60,960 nucleotides of DNA, taken from positions 1-60,960 of the forward strand of contig DASXFZ010000058.1 in NCBI GenBank assembly GCA_036489315.1. The letters run 5' to 3'. Shown in pieces: positions 16,892-26,408 of the stretch (positions within the stretch are counted from its first letter, which is position 1; each line of letters starts with the position of its first letter). Under the pieces are notes generated by a model, which worked only from the letters and a program-made list of their open reading frames with translations, was not told the DNA's origin and ran no database searches. Source of the stretch: Candidatus Cybelea sp. (GTDB lineage Bacteria; Vulcanimicrobiota; Vulcanimicrobiia; Vulcanimicrobiales; Vulcanimicrobiaceae). The position numbers and the translations under genes are program-made.

Positions 16892-18319
16892 TTATTTCGG
16901 CGTGCGCGGCATCGTGCCGCCGCTCACGTGCAAGAGCCGCCCAAGCGTCGCGGAGAGCTCGGCGGCGTTTTCGATCTGCGTGAAAATCGGCACCAGTGTC
17001 GGCGTGCGCGAACGCTCCTGAAGCGGTGCGATCGGGCCACTCCAAGCAAACTGCGTCGCCGGCTCACCCGCCAGACTCCGGAAGAAGAGTTCTGCGCCCA
17101 AGGCGTTTGCCCAGCCGAATTCCGGACGGGTGTAGCGCCAGTATCCGCCGGGATAGAAGCTTTCGTGGATCAAGCCGCTCTCGCCGTCGGTTTCGGCAAG
17201 CGTCGTGATCGCATTGGCGACCTCGACCGAAGACGTTGCGGTGAGCGCCCGCCCGATGATGCCCAGCGGCCAAACGTAGCCGTACGGTGTGTGGGGGCTG
17301 CCGAGCCCTTCGGCGTAGCGTCCGGAAAAATAGAACGGGTTGTCCATGCTCAGCGCAAACTTGCGCGTTGCGAGATAGACGGGATCGAAGGCCGAGCACC
17401 AGTCGATGTACGGCAGGGTCGTGAGGTTGGGAATGTTGGCATCGTCCATCAGGTTGTAGCGGCCGAACCCGTCGGTCTCGTACGCGTAGATCCACGAGTG
17501 CAGGCGGCTATCGAAGACGCGGCCGTAGCGTTCGATTCCGACCTCAACGCGGCCGCCGAGCGCCTGCCCTTGGTGCGCGAGGTTCGCGTCGCCCCATCCA
17601 TCGAGCGCAAGAAGTACGACGTCGCGCAGCGCGACCGCCGCCATCGCGTTCTGCGGAATGTTGAAGCGATAGCGCACGGCGTCGTCGGATGGCCGGAAGG
17701 CTCCCCAGATCATCCCGGTCGACGCGTTATAATTGTCGTCGGAATACGTGTGATAGGCGTAGTGATAACGGTTGCACGTGCGGTGCTGTTCTTCGCAGCG
17801 GTACGTCTTGACGATCGTCTGAAGGGCGCGGTGAAGGTCGTTGGTAAAGACGGTCCGATCGCCGGTAGAGCGCCAGTAGACGTAGGCGAGCACGACCGGC
17901 CACGCGAGCGAATCGACCTCCCATTTGCGCTCGAAGACGTGATAGTTAGCGTCGACTGCGTTGGCGTAAGCGTCGGTCAGAACGTTGCGAGCGTTGCGCT
18001 GTATCACGCCGTCGAAGCGCGCGCGCAGCACGGGGTAGAGCCGCTGAAAGCGAATGTAAGGGATCGTCTGCGCCGACGAATCGCGCAGCCACATCGCCGG
18101 AATGTCGCCGGTCTCGACGTACGTGGTCGCATCGTCTTCCAGGAAGAAGTCGCGAAACAGCGTGTGAAAGAGCTGTGCGGTTGCGATATCGCGGACGCGC
18201 TTTCCGGTCAGCGGCACGACGAGTGTCTCCGCCGCTGCGGGCAGCGCGTGGGACACGAAGATGGCGACCAGCGCCAGAATCGCGAGAGAGCGCGCACCTT
18301 CCCACCGCACCGATTGCAC
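16892..18319 (-). CDS. GH125 glycosidase (metal-independent alpha-mannosidase type), secreted
   Basis: A 475-residue exported glycoside hydrolase of family 125 (DUF1237), whose known members are exo-alpha-1,6-mannosidases. A signal peptide ends near SHALPAAAE at about residue 28. The family hallmarks are IPAMWLRDSSAQTIPYI, WEVDSLAWPVVLAYVYWRST, TGMIWGAFRPSDDA, YAYETDGFGRYNLMDDANIP and SPHTPYGYVWPLGI. GTG 18319 is the best-placed start ahead of the signal peptide, with GTG 18310 as an alternative; no strong ribosome-binding site is seen. It heads the minus-strand operon with tricorn and the glycosyltransferases, which suggests glycan turnover coupled with assembly. Confidence 0.86.
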   Translation of the reverse strand: MQSVRWEGARSLAILALVAIFVSHALPAAAETLVVPLTGKRVRDIATAQLFHTLFRDFFLEDDATTYVETGDIPAMWLRDSSAQTIPYIRFQRLYPVLRARFDGVIQRNARNVLTDAYANAVDANYHVFERKWEVDSLAWPVVLAYVYWRSTGDRTVFTNDLHRALQTIVKTYRCEEQHRTCNRYHYAYHTYSDDNYNASTGMIWGAFRPSDDAVRYRFNIPQNAMAAVALRDVVLLALDGWGDANLAHQGQALGGRVEVGIERYGRVFDSRLHSWIYAYETDGFGRYNLMDDANIPNLTTLPYIDWCSAFDPVYLATRKFALSMDNPFYFSGRYAEGLGSPHTPYGYVWPLGIIGRALTATSSVEVANAITTLAETDGESGLIHESFYPGGYWRYTRPEFGWANALGAELFFRSLAGEPATQFAWSGPIAPLQERSRTPTLVPIFTQIENAAELSATLGRLLHVSGGTMPRTPK

Positions 18320-18384
18320 TATGGAATGATTGCCTTCGCGCCGGGGAGGTCCGTTCTTGCTCGGAATCGGAAAGAGGCAACATC

Positions 18385-19305
18385 TTGAGCGACAAAAGTA
18401 CAAATGTTGAGTTGCTGCGCGATTTTCGGCTGCGCAAGCCGCGGGCGCTGGCAAAGGCGATCTCGGCGGCAGAATCGGGCCATGGCGGCGAGATCGTGCG
18501 CGCGCTCTACGAGCAGACGGGACGCGCGATGACGATCGGTCTGACCGGGCCGCCCGGCGTTGGAAAATCGACGCTCGCCTCGGCGCTCGTGCGAAAGGCG
18601 CGCTCTCTGGGCAAAAGCGCCGGGGTCGTTTCGGTCGATCCGAGCTCGCCCTTCTCGCACGGCGCACTGCTCGGCGATCGCATCCGGCTCGCCGAGCATT
18701 TCACCGATCGAGAGGTGTTCATCCGTTCGATGGCCAGCCGCGGGCATCTCGGCGGCCTGGCGGGCGCAACGGCCGACGCGGTGACCTTGATGGACGCGTT
18801 CGGCTTCGACGTCGTCGTCATCGAGACGGTTGGTGTCGGGCAGAGCGAAGTCGCCGTCGCGGAGCTGGCGCAAACGACTCTTGTCGCACTTCAACCCGGC
18901 AGCGGCGACTCGATACAGGTGCTCAAAGCGGGCATCATGGAGATCGCCGACGTTTTTGTCGTCAACAAAGCGGATCACCCGATGGCCGACCAGCTTCGGC
19001 GCGAGATCCGCTCGGCGATGGAGATGCTGCAATGGGACGGCTGGGTGCCGGAGCTTGTCGTGACGCAGGCGCTCGCAGGCGTGGGGATCGACGACTTGTG
19101 GGCCGCAATCGAGCGGCACGTGGCTTATCTGAACGAAACCGGTGAGATCGAGCAGCGGCGCCGCGAAGCTTTTCGGCACCAAGTCCGCCAGCTCGCCCTC
19201 GGCCGCATCGAAAACCGCCTCCGCCTGGCGCTGCAAAGCGACGAAATCGTGGGGTTCGATCCCTACGAAGCGGCCGATCGCGTCATCGCGAAGCTCGGCC
19301 TTTAA
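18385..19305 (+). CDS. meaB: methylmalonyl-CoA mutase-associated GTPase MeaB
   Basis: This 306-residue G3E P-loop GTPase of the ArgK/MeaB group gates cofactor loading and protects methylmalonyl-CoA mutase. Walker A is [13 protein letters not shown] near residue 53. The switch region [20 protein letters not shown], the [10 protein letters not shown] segment, and NKADHP for guanine recognition are all present. TTG 18385 was chosen because AAAGAGG lies seven bases upstream and the protein then starts [13 protein letters not shown], as expected. It is divergent from GH125 and directly upstream of the mutase large-subunit gene. Confidence 0.93.
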   Translation: MSDKSTNVELLRDFRLRKPRALAKAISAAESGHGGEIVRALYEQTGRAMTIGLTGPPGVGKSTLASALVRKARSLGKSAGVVSVDPSSPFSHGALLGDRIRLAEHFTDREVFIRSMASRGHLGGLAGATADAVTLMDAFGFDVVVIETVGVGQSEVAVAELAQTTLVALQPGSGDSIQVLKAGIMEIADVFVVNKADHPMADQLRREIRSAMEMLQWDGWVPELVVTQALAGVGIDDLWAAIERHVAYLNETGEIEQRRREAFRHQVRQLALGRIENRLRLALQSDEIVGFDPYEAADRVIAKLGL

Positions 19306-19372
19306 AGTGCGCTTGGGGAGAATTCGGGCGCTGCGTCGAAAGGCTCGCCCGCTACCCTTTGCTTCCTTACTT

Positions 19373-19406
19373 CCCTTCGACAGGCTCAGGACAAGCTCAG
19401 GACAGG
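19373..19406 (+). repeat. palindromic interspersed repeat, copy 1 (CTTCGACAGGCTC family)
   Basis: The segment consists of CCCTTCGACAGGCTCAGG followed by two near-identical 11-mers, CAGGCTCAGGA and CAAGCTCAGGA, which overlap this start. It lies between meaB and the mutase gene, just upstream of the likely start codon. The same core occurs inverted at 57671-57700 and in diverged form inside uvrA at 32977-33004. Sequences of this type are scattered through many bacterial genomes and their role is not established. Confidence 0.7.
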
Positions 19407-19418
19407 CACAACCTCAGA

Positions 19419-21200
19419 ATGATATTCAACACGCTAGAATTACAACGACAGGCTAAGCGCAGGATGAGACCGACCACCGATACACCAGCAGCGACGACGA
19501 TCGAACGCCCCAGCGGCCTGGGAGCGGCGCCGCCGCCTGCTTTTGAGGAACAGGAGCGGCGTTGGGAGGATGCCTCGCAGAAGGGCCGCCCGCGAAAGGG
19601 CCCGGGGTCGGGCGCCGTCGACCGTACGATCTCCGACGTGCCTCTCAAAACGATCTACTCGCCTGAAGACGTCGCCGGTCTCGATCTTGCTACCGATCTG
19701 GCGTGGCCGGGCGAATATCCGTACACCCGCGGGATCCACGCCAACGGTTACCGGGATCGTCTGTGGACGATGCGGCAGTTCGCCGGGTTCGGCAACGCCG
19801 CGCAGACCAACGAGCGCTACCATTTTCTGCTCAAGCACGGCCAGCATGGCCTCTCCGTCGCGTTCGATATGCCGACATTGATGGGATACGACTCCGACGC
19901 GCCGCAAGCGCGCGGCGAGGTCGGAAAATGCGGCGTGGCGATCGACTCGCTCGCCGATATGGAGGTGCTTTTCGACGGCATCGACATGGGCGACATCACG
20001 ACCTCGATGACGATCAATGGTCCGGCCTGCATCGCGCTCGCGCAATACATCGCGGCGGCCGAAAAGAAGGGCATCCCCCGCGCGAAGCTCGGGGGCACGA
20101 TTCAAGCCGATATCCTCAAGGAATACATCGCGCAGAAGGAGTGGATATTTCCTCCGCGCCCACACATGCGCATCATCGTCGACATGATCGAGTTCTGCAC
20201 GCGCGAGATGCCGAAGTGGAATACGATCTCGATCTCCGGCTACCACATCCGCGAGGCCGGCTCGACCGCCGCGCAGGAGCTGGCGTTCACGCTCGCCGAC
20301 GGCTTTGCCTACGTCGAGGCCGCCATGGCAGCCGGGATGGACGTCGACTCGTTTGCCCCGCGGCTTTCGTTCTTTTTCAATTCGCACATAGACTTCTTCG
20401 AAGAGATCGCGAAATTCCGCGCCGCCAGGCGGATCTACGCGCGGCACATGCGCGAGAAGTACGGCGCACGAGACCCGCGCTCGTGGCAGCTGCGCTTTCA
20501 TACGCAGACCGCCGGCTGCAGCGCGACGGCGCAGCAGCCGGAGAACAACATCGTTCGCGTTGCGTTCGAAGCGATGGCGGCCGTGCTGGGTGGGACTCAG
20601 TCGCTGCACACGAACTCGATGGATGAAGTCTTGGCGCTGCCGACGGAAAAATCCGTCGAGATCGCCTTGCGCACGCAGCAAGTCCTGGCGTACGAAACTA
20701 ACGTCACCAACGTGGTGGATCCGCTCGGCGGGTCGTACTTCGTCGAGGCGCTCACCGAGGAGATGGAACGCCAGGCGGAGAGCTATTTCGCTCAGATCGC
20801 CGAGTACGGCGGCGTGATCGAAGCGATCGAGGCCGGCTTCTTCCAACGCGAGATCGCCGATGCCAGCTACCGCTACCAGCGTTCGCTCGAGACGCGCGAC
20901 CGCGTGATCGTGGGCGTGAACGCCTTCGTGCGAGACGAAGTGAATGAAAATATCGACCTGCTGAAGATCACCGAGGAGATGGAACGGGCGCAAGCGGCTT
21001 CTGTAGAGGATCTTCGCGATAAGCGAGACGATGCCGCGGTACGCCGCAGCCTCGAGCGGCTCGCGATCGCCTGTCGCGACCCGAAGGACAATCTCATGCC
21101 GCATCTGATCGACGCTGCCAATGCCTACTGCACCGAGGGCGAAATCGTCGAGGCGATGGCAAGCGTCTACGGGCGTTACACCGAACGGGCGGTCCTCTAA
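19419..21200 (+). CDS. methylmalonyl-CoA mutase, large catalytic subunit
   Basis: This 593-residue protein is the TIM-barrel catalytic chain of B12-dependent methylmalonyl-CoA mutase, interconverting succinyl-CoA and methylmalonyl-CoA. It contains [20 protein letters not shown] and RQFAGFGNA at about residues 100-130, [17 protein letters not shown], and the [20 protein letters not shown] substrate-binding region. [16 protein letters not shown] follows. The B12-binding domain is absent here and encoded separately at 21321. ATG 19419 begins just after the repeat; ATG 19464 is an alternative, and neither has a good ribosome-binding site. An isobutyryl-CoA or ethylmalonyl-CoA mutase cannot be fully excluded. 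Confidence 0.9.
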   Translation: MIFNTLELQRQAKRRMRPTTDTPAATTIERPSGLGAAPPPAFEEQERRWEDASQKGRPRKGPGSGAVDRTISDVPLKTIYSPEDVAGLDLATDLAWPGEYPYTRGIHANGYRDRLWTMRQFAGFGNAAQTNERYHFLLKHGQHGLSVAFDMPTLMGYDSDAPQARGEVGKCGVAIDSLADMEVLFDGIDMGDITTSMTINGPACIALAQYIAAAEKKGIPRAKLGGTIQADILKEYIAQKEWIFPPRPHMRIIVDMIEFCTREMPKWNTISISGYHIREAGSTAAQELAFTLADGFAYVEAAMAAGMDVDSFAPRLSFFFNSHIDFFEEIAKFRAARRIYARHMREKYGARDPRSWQLRFHTQTAGCSATAQQPENNIVRVAFEAMAAVLGGTQSLHTNSMDEVLALPTEKSVEIALRTQQVLAYETNVTNVVDPLGGSYFVEALTEEMERQAESYFAQIAEYGGVIEAIEAGFFQREIADASYRYQRSLETRDRVIVGVNAFVRDEVNENIDLLKITEEMERAQAASVEDLRDKRDDAAVRRSLERLAIACRDPKDNLMPHLIDAANAYCTEGEIVEAMASVYGRYTERAVL

Positions 21201-21355
21201 TGGAACCACAAGACAGAGGCGGCGACCTCGAGCTCTACCGCGTGCGGCGAACCCTCGCCGCGGTGAAGCGAAAGCTCGAAGAGGCGCTGCATTTGAGCCG
21301 TAACTACGACGAGATGCGACATGACCGACCGGCCGCTGCGCGTCGTCATCGCTAA
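21200..21355 (+). CDS. possible 51-residue coupled small protein
   Basis: The stop codon of the mutase large subunit overlaps an ATG as TAATG at 21198-21202. The frame runs for 51 codons and ends 35 bases inside the B12-binding subunit gene. The product is charged and helical ([30 protein letters not shown]). I do not recognise it, and no clear ribosome-binding site is visible, so translation would depend on coupling. It fills what would otherwise be a 120-base gap between the two mutase subunits. It could equally be a non-coding spacer. Confidence 0.4.
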   Translation: MEPQDRGGDLELYRVRRTLAAVKRKLEEALHLSRNYDEMRHDRPAAARRHR

Positions 21356-21737
21356 AGCCGGCCTCGACGGCCACGACCGCGGGGCAAAAGTCATCGCGCG
21401 GGCGCTGCGCGATGCCGGAATGGAGGTCATCTACACGGGACTCTTCCAGACGCCGGAGCAGATCGTGCAGACCGCGATTCAAGAAGATGCCGACGGGATC
21501 GGCCTCTCGATTCTTTCCGGCGCACATATGACGCTCTTTCCGCTCGTCGTCGAGCAGCTGCGCGCTCAAGACGCAGGCGATATCGTCTTTTTTGGCGGCG
21601 GCACGATTCCGCCGGAGGATGCAAGGCGGCTCAAGGAGCTCGGGGTGCGCGAGATCTTTACGCCCGGCGCACCGCTCCAAGCGATCATCGACTTCGTCTC
21701 GCGCGAGTGCGGTAAGCGACGAACGCCTGTCGCCTAG
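21321..21737 (+). CDS. methylmalonyl-CoA mutase, B12-binding subunit
   Basis: A 138-residue stand-alone cobalamin-binding domain that supplies the lower axial histidine to B12 in the mutase holoenzyme. The DxHxxG motif is [15 protein letters not shown] with the cobalt-ligating histidine near residue 19. It is followed by [27 protein letters not shown] (the SxL motif) and [11 protein letters not shown]. It begins at ATG 21321, within the end of the putative 51-residue frame. Together with the large chain at 19419 it forms the two-chain enzyme, and meaB lies directly upstream. Confidence 0.93.
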   Translation: MTDRPLRVVIAKAGLDGHDRGAKVIARALRDAGMEVIYTGLFQTPEQIVQTAIQEDADGIGLSILSGAHMTLFPLVVEQLRAQDAGDIVFFGGGTIPPEDARRLKELGVREIFTPGAPLQAIIDFVSRECGKRRTPVA

Positions 21738-21750
21738 AGAAGTTTCTTAG

Positions 21751-23247
21751 GTGACGCGAATTCGGACCCGAGTCGCGCCGTCACCGACCGGCGATCCGCA
21801 CGTCGGCACGGCCTATGTGGCGCTCGTCAACTACTGTTTCGCCCGCAAGCACGGCGGCGAGTTCGTATTGCGCATCGAGGACACGGATCAAGCCCGCAGC
21901 ACGGCGGAGAGCGAACGCGTCATCCTCTCCGCGCTGCGCTGGTGCGGGCTCTCCTGGGACGAGGGCCCCGACGTCGGCGGCCCATTCGGGCCATATCGTC
22001 AGAGCGAGCGCTCGAGCATCTACAAAGAGTATGCCGAGAAGCTGCTGGTAACCGGTCACGCGTTCAAGTGCTTCTGCACGCCGCAGCGACTCGAGGAGAT
22101 GCGCGTCGCGCAGCGCGCGGCGGGCCGTCCCTCGCGGTACGACGGACACTGTCGCAGCCTCGGGCCCGAAGAAGTCGCGCGGCGCGAGGCGGCCGGCGAG
22201 CCGTTCGTCGTGCGGATGCGCGTTCCGGATACGGGCGTTTGCGTCGTCAACGACCTGCGGCGCGGCCCAATCGAGTTCGACTACTCGACCGTCGACATGC
22301 AGGTACTGATCAAATCGGACGGCCTGCCGACGTATCACCTCGCCAACGTCGTCGACGATCACTTGATGGAGATCTCGCACGTTTTCCGCGGCGAAGAGTG
22401 GGTCTCGAGCGCACCGAAGCACCTCTTATTGTACGAGTACTTCGGCTGGCAGCCGCCGGTCCTGATGCATCTTCCGCTGCTGCGTAACCCCGACAAGAGC
22501 AAGCTGAGCAAGCGTAAGAATCCGACCGGGATTCTGTTCTTTGAGGCGATGGGCTATCTGCCCGAGGCGCTAATAAACTTCTTGGCACTGATGGCCAATG
22601 TGGTGCACGAGGGCGAAGACGAACTGATGGAACTGCCGGCGATCGTGCGCCGCTTCGAGGTCGAGCACGTTCCGATCGGCGGACCGGTCTTCGATCTCCC
22701 CAAACTCGATTGGCTCAACGGCCGCTATATTCGCGAGCGGCTCGATCCGGCGACGCTGCTCGCGCGCGCTCAAGGTTGGGCGGCGCCGCCGCAGCGCCTG
22801 TCACGCGTCGCCGAACTCGCGGCGCCGCGCATCGAGCGCTTGAGCGATCTCGGCCCGCTCTTGGCGTTCCTGTTCTCCGGAAGGCTGGCCCTAAACGAAG
22901 ACTCGTTTGCCGGCGCGAAGCTCGACGCGCTCTCGATCCGCCGCGCCTTCGCCCTCGCGCTGCGCGAGTTCGACAAGCTGCCCGTCTGGAATGCGGCGGC
23001 GATCGAGACGGTGATGTCGCGTCTTGCCCAAGCGCTCGAACGAAAAACGCGCGACCTCGCGCGCCCATTCTACGTCGCGATCACCGGCAGCCCGACGTCG
23101 ATCCCCCTCTACGATTCGATGGAGCTGCTCGGTCGCGATATGGTGCGGGAGCGCCTTCGAAATGCACTCGACCTGCTCGGCGCGCCGAGCAAACGCGAGC
23201 TCGAAGAGTGGGAGCGGCTCCTATCGCGCGACGAGGTGGTTGCATGA
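21751..23247 (+). CDS. gltX: glutamyl-tRNA synthetase
   Basis: This 498-residue class-I synthetase charges tRNA-Glu. The HIGH motif appears as PTGDPHVGTAYVALVNYCFA near residue 10, and KMSKS as KSKLSKRKNPTG near residue 250. FVLRIEDTDQARS, GEEWVSSAPKHLLLYEYFGW and the C-terminal helical anticodon-binding domain are present. It starts with GTG 21751, 13 bases after the B12-binding subunit gene. Its stop codon overlaps the glmU start as ATGA, which implies coupled translation. Confidence 0.95.
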   Translation: MTRIRTRVAPSPTGDPHVGTAYVALVNYCFARKHGGEFVLRIEDTDQARSTAESERVILSALRWCGLSWDEGPDVGGPFGPYRQSERSSIYKEYAEKLLVTGHAFKCFCTPQRLEEMRVAQRAAGRPSRYDGHCRSLGPEEVARREAAGEPFVVRMRVPDTGVCVVNDLRRGPIEFDYSTVDMQVLIKSDGLPTYHLANVVDDHLMEISHVFRGEEWVSSAPKHLLLYEYFGWQPPVLMHLPLLRNPDKSKLSKRKNPTGILFFEAMGYLPEALINFLALMANVVHEGEDELMELPAIVRRFEVEHVPIGGPVFDLPKLDWLNGRYIRERLDPATLLARAQGWAAPPQRLSRVAELAAPRIERLSDLGPLLAFLFSGRLALNEDSFAGAKLDALSIRRAFALALREFDKLPVWNAAAIETVMSRLAQALERKTRDLARPFYVAITGSPTSIPLYDSMELLGRDMVRERLRNALDLLGAPSKRELEEWERLLSRDEVVA

Positions 23248-24584
23248 TCCGCGCGATCGTGCTCGCTGCAGGGAAGGGCACGCGCATGAAGAGCGCGCGC
23301 TCGAAGGTGCTGCACGAGATCTGTGGGCGTCCGATGCTTTGGTACGTCATCGCGGCGCTGCGCGGCGCCGGCATCGACGAGATCGTCGCCGTGATCAACT
23401 CCGAGCTGCGCGGCGAAATCGAGGGGTCCGGCGTCGAGATCGTCGTCCAGGAGGAGCAGCTGGGGACGGGGCACGCGGTGAAGATCGCGCTCGACCATCT
23501 CGCACCGATGCCGGGGCGAGTCGTCGTTGCCTGCGCCGACATGCCGCTCGTGACCAGCGAGATCTTCGCGGAGATTGCGGCGCCGCTCGATCGCAGCGGA
23601 AAGGCTCGCGCTCTGATGTCGCTCGTGACCGTGAAGATGCCGCTTCCGTCGAACTTCGGCCGCATCGTGCGCAGCGGCGGGAGCGTCGAACGCATTGTCG
23701 AGGTCCGCGACGCGACGCCCGAAGAGCTCGCAATCGACGAGATGAACGCCGGAATCTACGCGTTTGACGAACCGTCATTGCGGGAGGCCGTCAAAGAGCT
23801 GCGCAGCGACAACGCTCAAGGCGAATACTACTTGACGGATACGGTCGCGCAGTTCGTGCAAAGCGGCAAAGGCGTGCATCCCGTGAACGCGAGCCGGCAT
23901 CTCGACGTGTTGGGTATCAACGACCGGGTCGAGCTTGCGCTGGCGCGCAAGGAGATGAACGCGCGGCTCTGCGCCGCCCACATGCGGGCCGGCGTCACGA
24001 TCGTCGATCCCGACACGACCTATCTCGAACCCGAGCTCGAGATCGGCAGCGATACCGTGATCTATCCGAACACCACGATCGCTCGCCTTTCGATTGCCGG
24101 CCGTGCCTGCGTGATCGGCCCGAACAGCCGGCTCTCGAACGCGCGTCTTGGCGAGCGCGTCACCGTGCGCGAGAGCGTGATTACGGATTCGACCGTCGGC
24201 AACGACGCTGCGATCGGTCCGTTCGCGCATTTGCGCAGCGAAGCGCGGCTGGCAAACAACGTTCATGTCGGGAACTTCGTCGAGATCAAGAAGTCGGACT
24301 TAGCGCGCCGTGTCAAGGTAAGCCACCTGACGTATTTGGGTGACGCGACCATCGGCGAGGAGACGAACGTCGGCGCCGGCACGATCACCTGCAACTTCGA
24401 CGGAAAGCAAAAGCACGCCACGATCGTCGGGCGCAACGTCGCGATCGGATCGAACACCTCGCTGGTCGCCCCAGTTCGAGTCGGGGATGGCGCCCTTACC
24501 GGTGCCGGATCGGTCGTGACCAGGGACGTTCCGGATGGCGAGCGCGTTGCCGGGAACCCGGCGCGGCCTCTGCCCAAGAAGTAA
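23244..24584 (+). CDS. glmU: bifunctional UDP-GlcNAc pyrophosphorylase / glucosamine-1-phosphate acetyltransferase
   Basis: A 446-residue enzyme making UDP-N-acetylglucosamine for peptidoglycan and lipopolysaccharide. The N-terminal uridyltransferase carries LAAGKGTRMKSARSKVLHEI, and VEIVVQEEQLGTGHAVKIAL and MNAGIYAFDEPSL follow. The C-terminal left-handed beta helix has hexapeptide repeats, IGPFAHLRSEARL, NVHVGNFVEIKKS and NVGAGTITCNFDGK. The start ATG 23244 overlaps the gltX stop (ATGA). It is followed by a degenerate M48 gene rather than by prs, which here lies nearby on the opposite strand. Confidence 0.96.
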   Translation: MIRAIVLAAGKGTRMKSARSKVLHEICGRPMLWYVIAALRGAGIDEIVAVINSELRGEIEGSGVEIVVQEEQLGTGHAVKIALDHLAPMPGRVVVACADMPLVTSEIFAEIAAPLDRSGKARALMSLVTVKMPLPSNFGRIVRSGGSVERIVEVRDATPEELAIDEMNAGIYAFDEPSLREAVKELRSDNAQGEYYLTDTVAQFVQSGKGVHPVNASRHLDVLGINDRVELALARKEMNARLCAAHMRAGVTIVDPDTTYLEPELEIGSDTVIYPNTTIARLSIAGRACVIGPNSRLSNARLGERVTVRESVITDSTVGNDAAIGPFAHLRSEARLANNVHVGNFVEIKKSDLARRVKVSHLTYLGDATIGEETNVGAGTITCNFDGKQKHATIVGRNVAIGSNTSLVAPVRVGDGALTGAGSVVTRDVPDGERVAGNPARPLPKK

Positions 24585-24585
24585 C

Positions 24586-25833
24586 GTGCGCATACTTTGC
24601 GGCTTGCTCTTTGCCGCGGCCCTATTGGCGGTGCCGGCGTCCGCCGGCGCGGCCTCCGGCGTACGTCCCAATGCGTTGGACGTTCGCGTCGACTCGCTCT
24701 CCAACGAAGTCCTCCTGACGCAGCCGGCAACGATGCTCGTCGACCCGGCGCGTCAGGACGCCGCGCTTCGGCGTGCGCATTGGACGCTGCCCGGCTGGAT
24801 CCTCATCCTCTTGTGCCAGTCGGCCGCGCTCTTTTATTTGTGGAGCTCCGGCGGCGCAGCCAGGTTGCGCGATTGGCTGCGCCGGCGGATGCGATCCGAA
24901 TGGATCTTGCGATTCTCCTTCGGCGCGTCGCTCGCGCTCGTCGCGCGCATCGCCTCGTTTCTACCGGCATTTTACCTCTATCGAGTTGCACGAACGATGC
25001 AGATCGATCTCGAGCTGACGCGATGGTGGGTCGTCTCTTGGACGATTCACACGCTGCTCGGCATGCTGATCGCCGGGTTGATCGCAGCGATCGTTCTCGG
25101 TTGGGTGCAACGAACGCATCAGTGGTACGTTTACACAATCGTCGGAATCCTCGCCGGCTGCGTCGTGTGGTCCTATGCCGCGCCGTATCTCGCCTTAACC
25201 GGAGCGCGCGTCGTAGCGCTCTCCGGTCCGCTCGCGCAGCGAACGCACGCCGTCCTCGTGAGCGCCGGTTTCCCCGGAGTACCGGTGGAGGTCGCGCACA
25301 TCCGCAACTCCCCGATCGGCGATGCCGCGGTTGCGGGCTTCGGCTCCGCGCGCACGATCTTGCTGACCGACAAGCTGATCGCCGGCGGCACCCCGGCCGA
25401 GGTCGCCTACGAAGTCGCCGTCCAGATCGAGCAGGTCGCGCACCACGATTTTCTCTCGATTGCTTTGATCGAAGGGGGTATCGTCATCGTCTTTTCGGCT
25501 ATCGCCGTCGTGCTGGCCGATCGCATTCGCTTCCGGCGGGACGACGATCCGCTTTCACGGCTGGCGATCGTCGGGTCGCTGCTCGCGCTGGTATACATCG
25601 CCGCGATTCCGGTCCGTAACGCCGCGCTGCGGTCGTATGAGTTTTCCGCGGATCGCTCGGCGGTGGCGCTTACCGGCGATCCGGCCGATGCGGTGCGGGC
25701 GCTCGTGCGCGCTACCGATCAGCACATGGAAGAGGTCTGCCCCGAGCTGACCGCCGCACTCTTCCTCTATACCTCACCAGGAACGGGCGCGCGCGTTGCG
25801 GCGATCAATCACGTGCCGTCGGGCTGCCCTTGA
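24586..25833 (+). CDS. M48 (Ste24-like) membrane peptidase homologue without zinc-binding HExxH
   Basis: A 415-residue membrane protein with a signal peptide or first helix (residues 1-24) and several transmembrane segments (about 71-86, 108-135, 147-173, 183-205, 290-311, 323-343). The arrangement matches Ste24/M48 peptidases, which cut near membrane helices. The motif normally reading HExxH is Y275-E276-V-A-V279, so both zinc histidines are lost. The downstream glutamate and aspartate (YEFSADRSAVAL, E352 and D356) remain. Proteolysis is therefore unlikely. GTG 24586 starts one base after the glmU stop. Its 3' end overlaps the convergent pth gene by 25 bp. Confidence 0.75.
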   Translation: MRILCGLLFAAALLAVPASAGAASGVRPNALDVRVDSLSNEVLLTQPATMLVDPARQDAALRRAHWTLPGWILILLCQSAALFYLWSSGGAARLRDWLRRRMRSEWILRFSFGASLALVARIASFLPAFYLYRVARTMQIDLELTRWWVVSWTIHTLLGMLIAGLIAAIVLGWVQRTHQWYVYTIVGILAGCVVWSYAAPYLALTGARVVALSGPLAQRTHAVLVSAGFPGVPVEVAHIRNSPIGDAAVAGFGSARTILLTDKLIAGGTPAEVAYEVAVQIEQVAHHDFLSIALIEGGIVIVFSAIAVVLADRIRFRRDDDPLSRLAIVGSLLALVYIAAIPVRNAALRSYEFSADRSAVALTGDPADAVRALVRATDQHMEEVCPELTAALFLYTSPGTGARVAAINHVPSGCP

Positions 25834-26408
25834 GCCCCCGGCGGGGCCCACGTATTCGCAAACCGCATCGCCGGCTCGATCCCCTCGTCGAGCCATAACG
25901 CAGTCGCCTCGACCGCGGCGGCGACGATTCCGCGGAGAACGCCTCGCTCTGCTTCGTTGAATCGCCCGAGAACGTGGTCGATGCTGTCGAACTCCGGACG
26001 CCCCACCCCGATTCGCAGGCGCGGGAATCCCTCACCGATGGTCGCGATGACCGAACGCAGCCCGTTGTGGCCGCCGTGGCCGCCGCTGGCGCGCATCCGC
26101 AGCTTGCCGAACGGCAGATCCATGTCGTCGCTGACGACCAGAACGCCGCTGGGGGGCGTGCGATACCACGACGAGATCAGCCGCACGGGGGTCCCGCTGA
26201 GATTCATGAACGAGGTGGGCTTGACGAAGACGAGGCGGCGCGCCGAATCGAAGGCTTGCTGCGCGGCGTCTTTCTTCTTCCAGGCCGTGATGCCGTACCG
26301 ACGCGCCAACTCGTCGACGACGACGAAGCCGACGTTGTGGCGGGTGGCGGCGTACTCGGGGCCCGGATTGCCGAGGCCGACGACCAGCCTCGGTGCTCCC
26401 TCGGCCAG
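25809..26408 (-). CDS. pth: peptidyl-tRNA hydrolase, apparent CTG start
   Basis: This enzyme frees tRNA from peptidyl-tRNAs that drop off the ribosome. The catalytic region is intact: VVGLGNPGPEYAATRHNVGF with its His, KPTSFMNLSG, VVSDDMDLPFGKLRMRASGG and HGGHNGLRS. An in-frame TAG (the rplY stop) immediately precedes CTG 26408, and no ATG, GTG or TTG lies before the conserved VVGLGNPG. The first CTG lies six bases after GAGGGG; a second CTG at 26384 lies eight bases after GAGGGAG. Either gives a normal length, 199 or 191 residues. A conventional start at 26309 would delete the conserved N-terminus. Confidence 0.9.
   Translation of the reverse strand: MAEGAPRLVVGLGNPGPEYAATRHNVGFVVVDELARRYGITAWKKKDAAQQAFDSARRLVFVKPTSFMNLSGTPVRLISSWYRTPPSGVLVVSDDMDLPFGKLRMRASGGHGGHNGLRSVIATIGEGFPRLRIGVGRPEFDSIDHVLGRFNEAERGVLRGIVAAAVEATALWLDEGIEPAMRFANTWAPPGAQGQPDGT

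Noticed and set aside
19440-21680. 746-residue minus-strand frame opposite the mutase genes
   Set aside because: Antisense shadow; the plus strand encodes a fully conserved methylmalonyl-CoA mutase.
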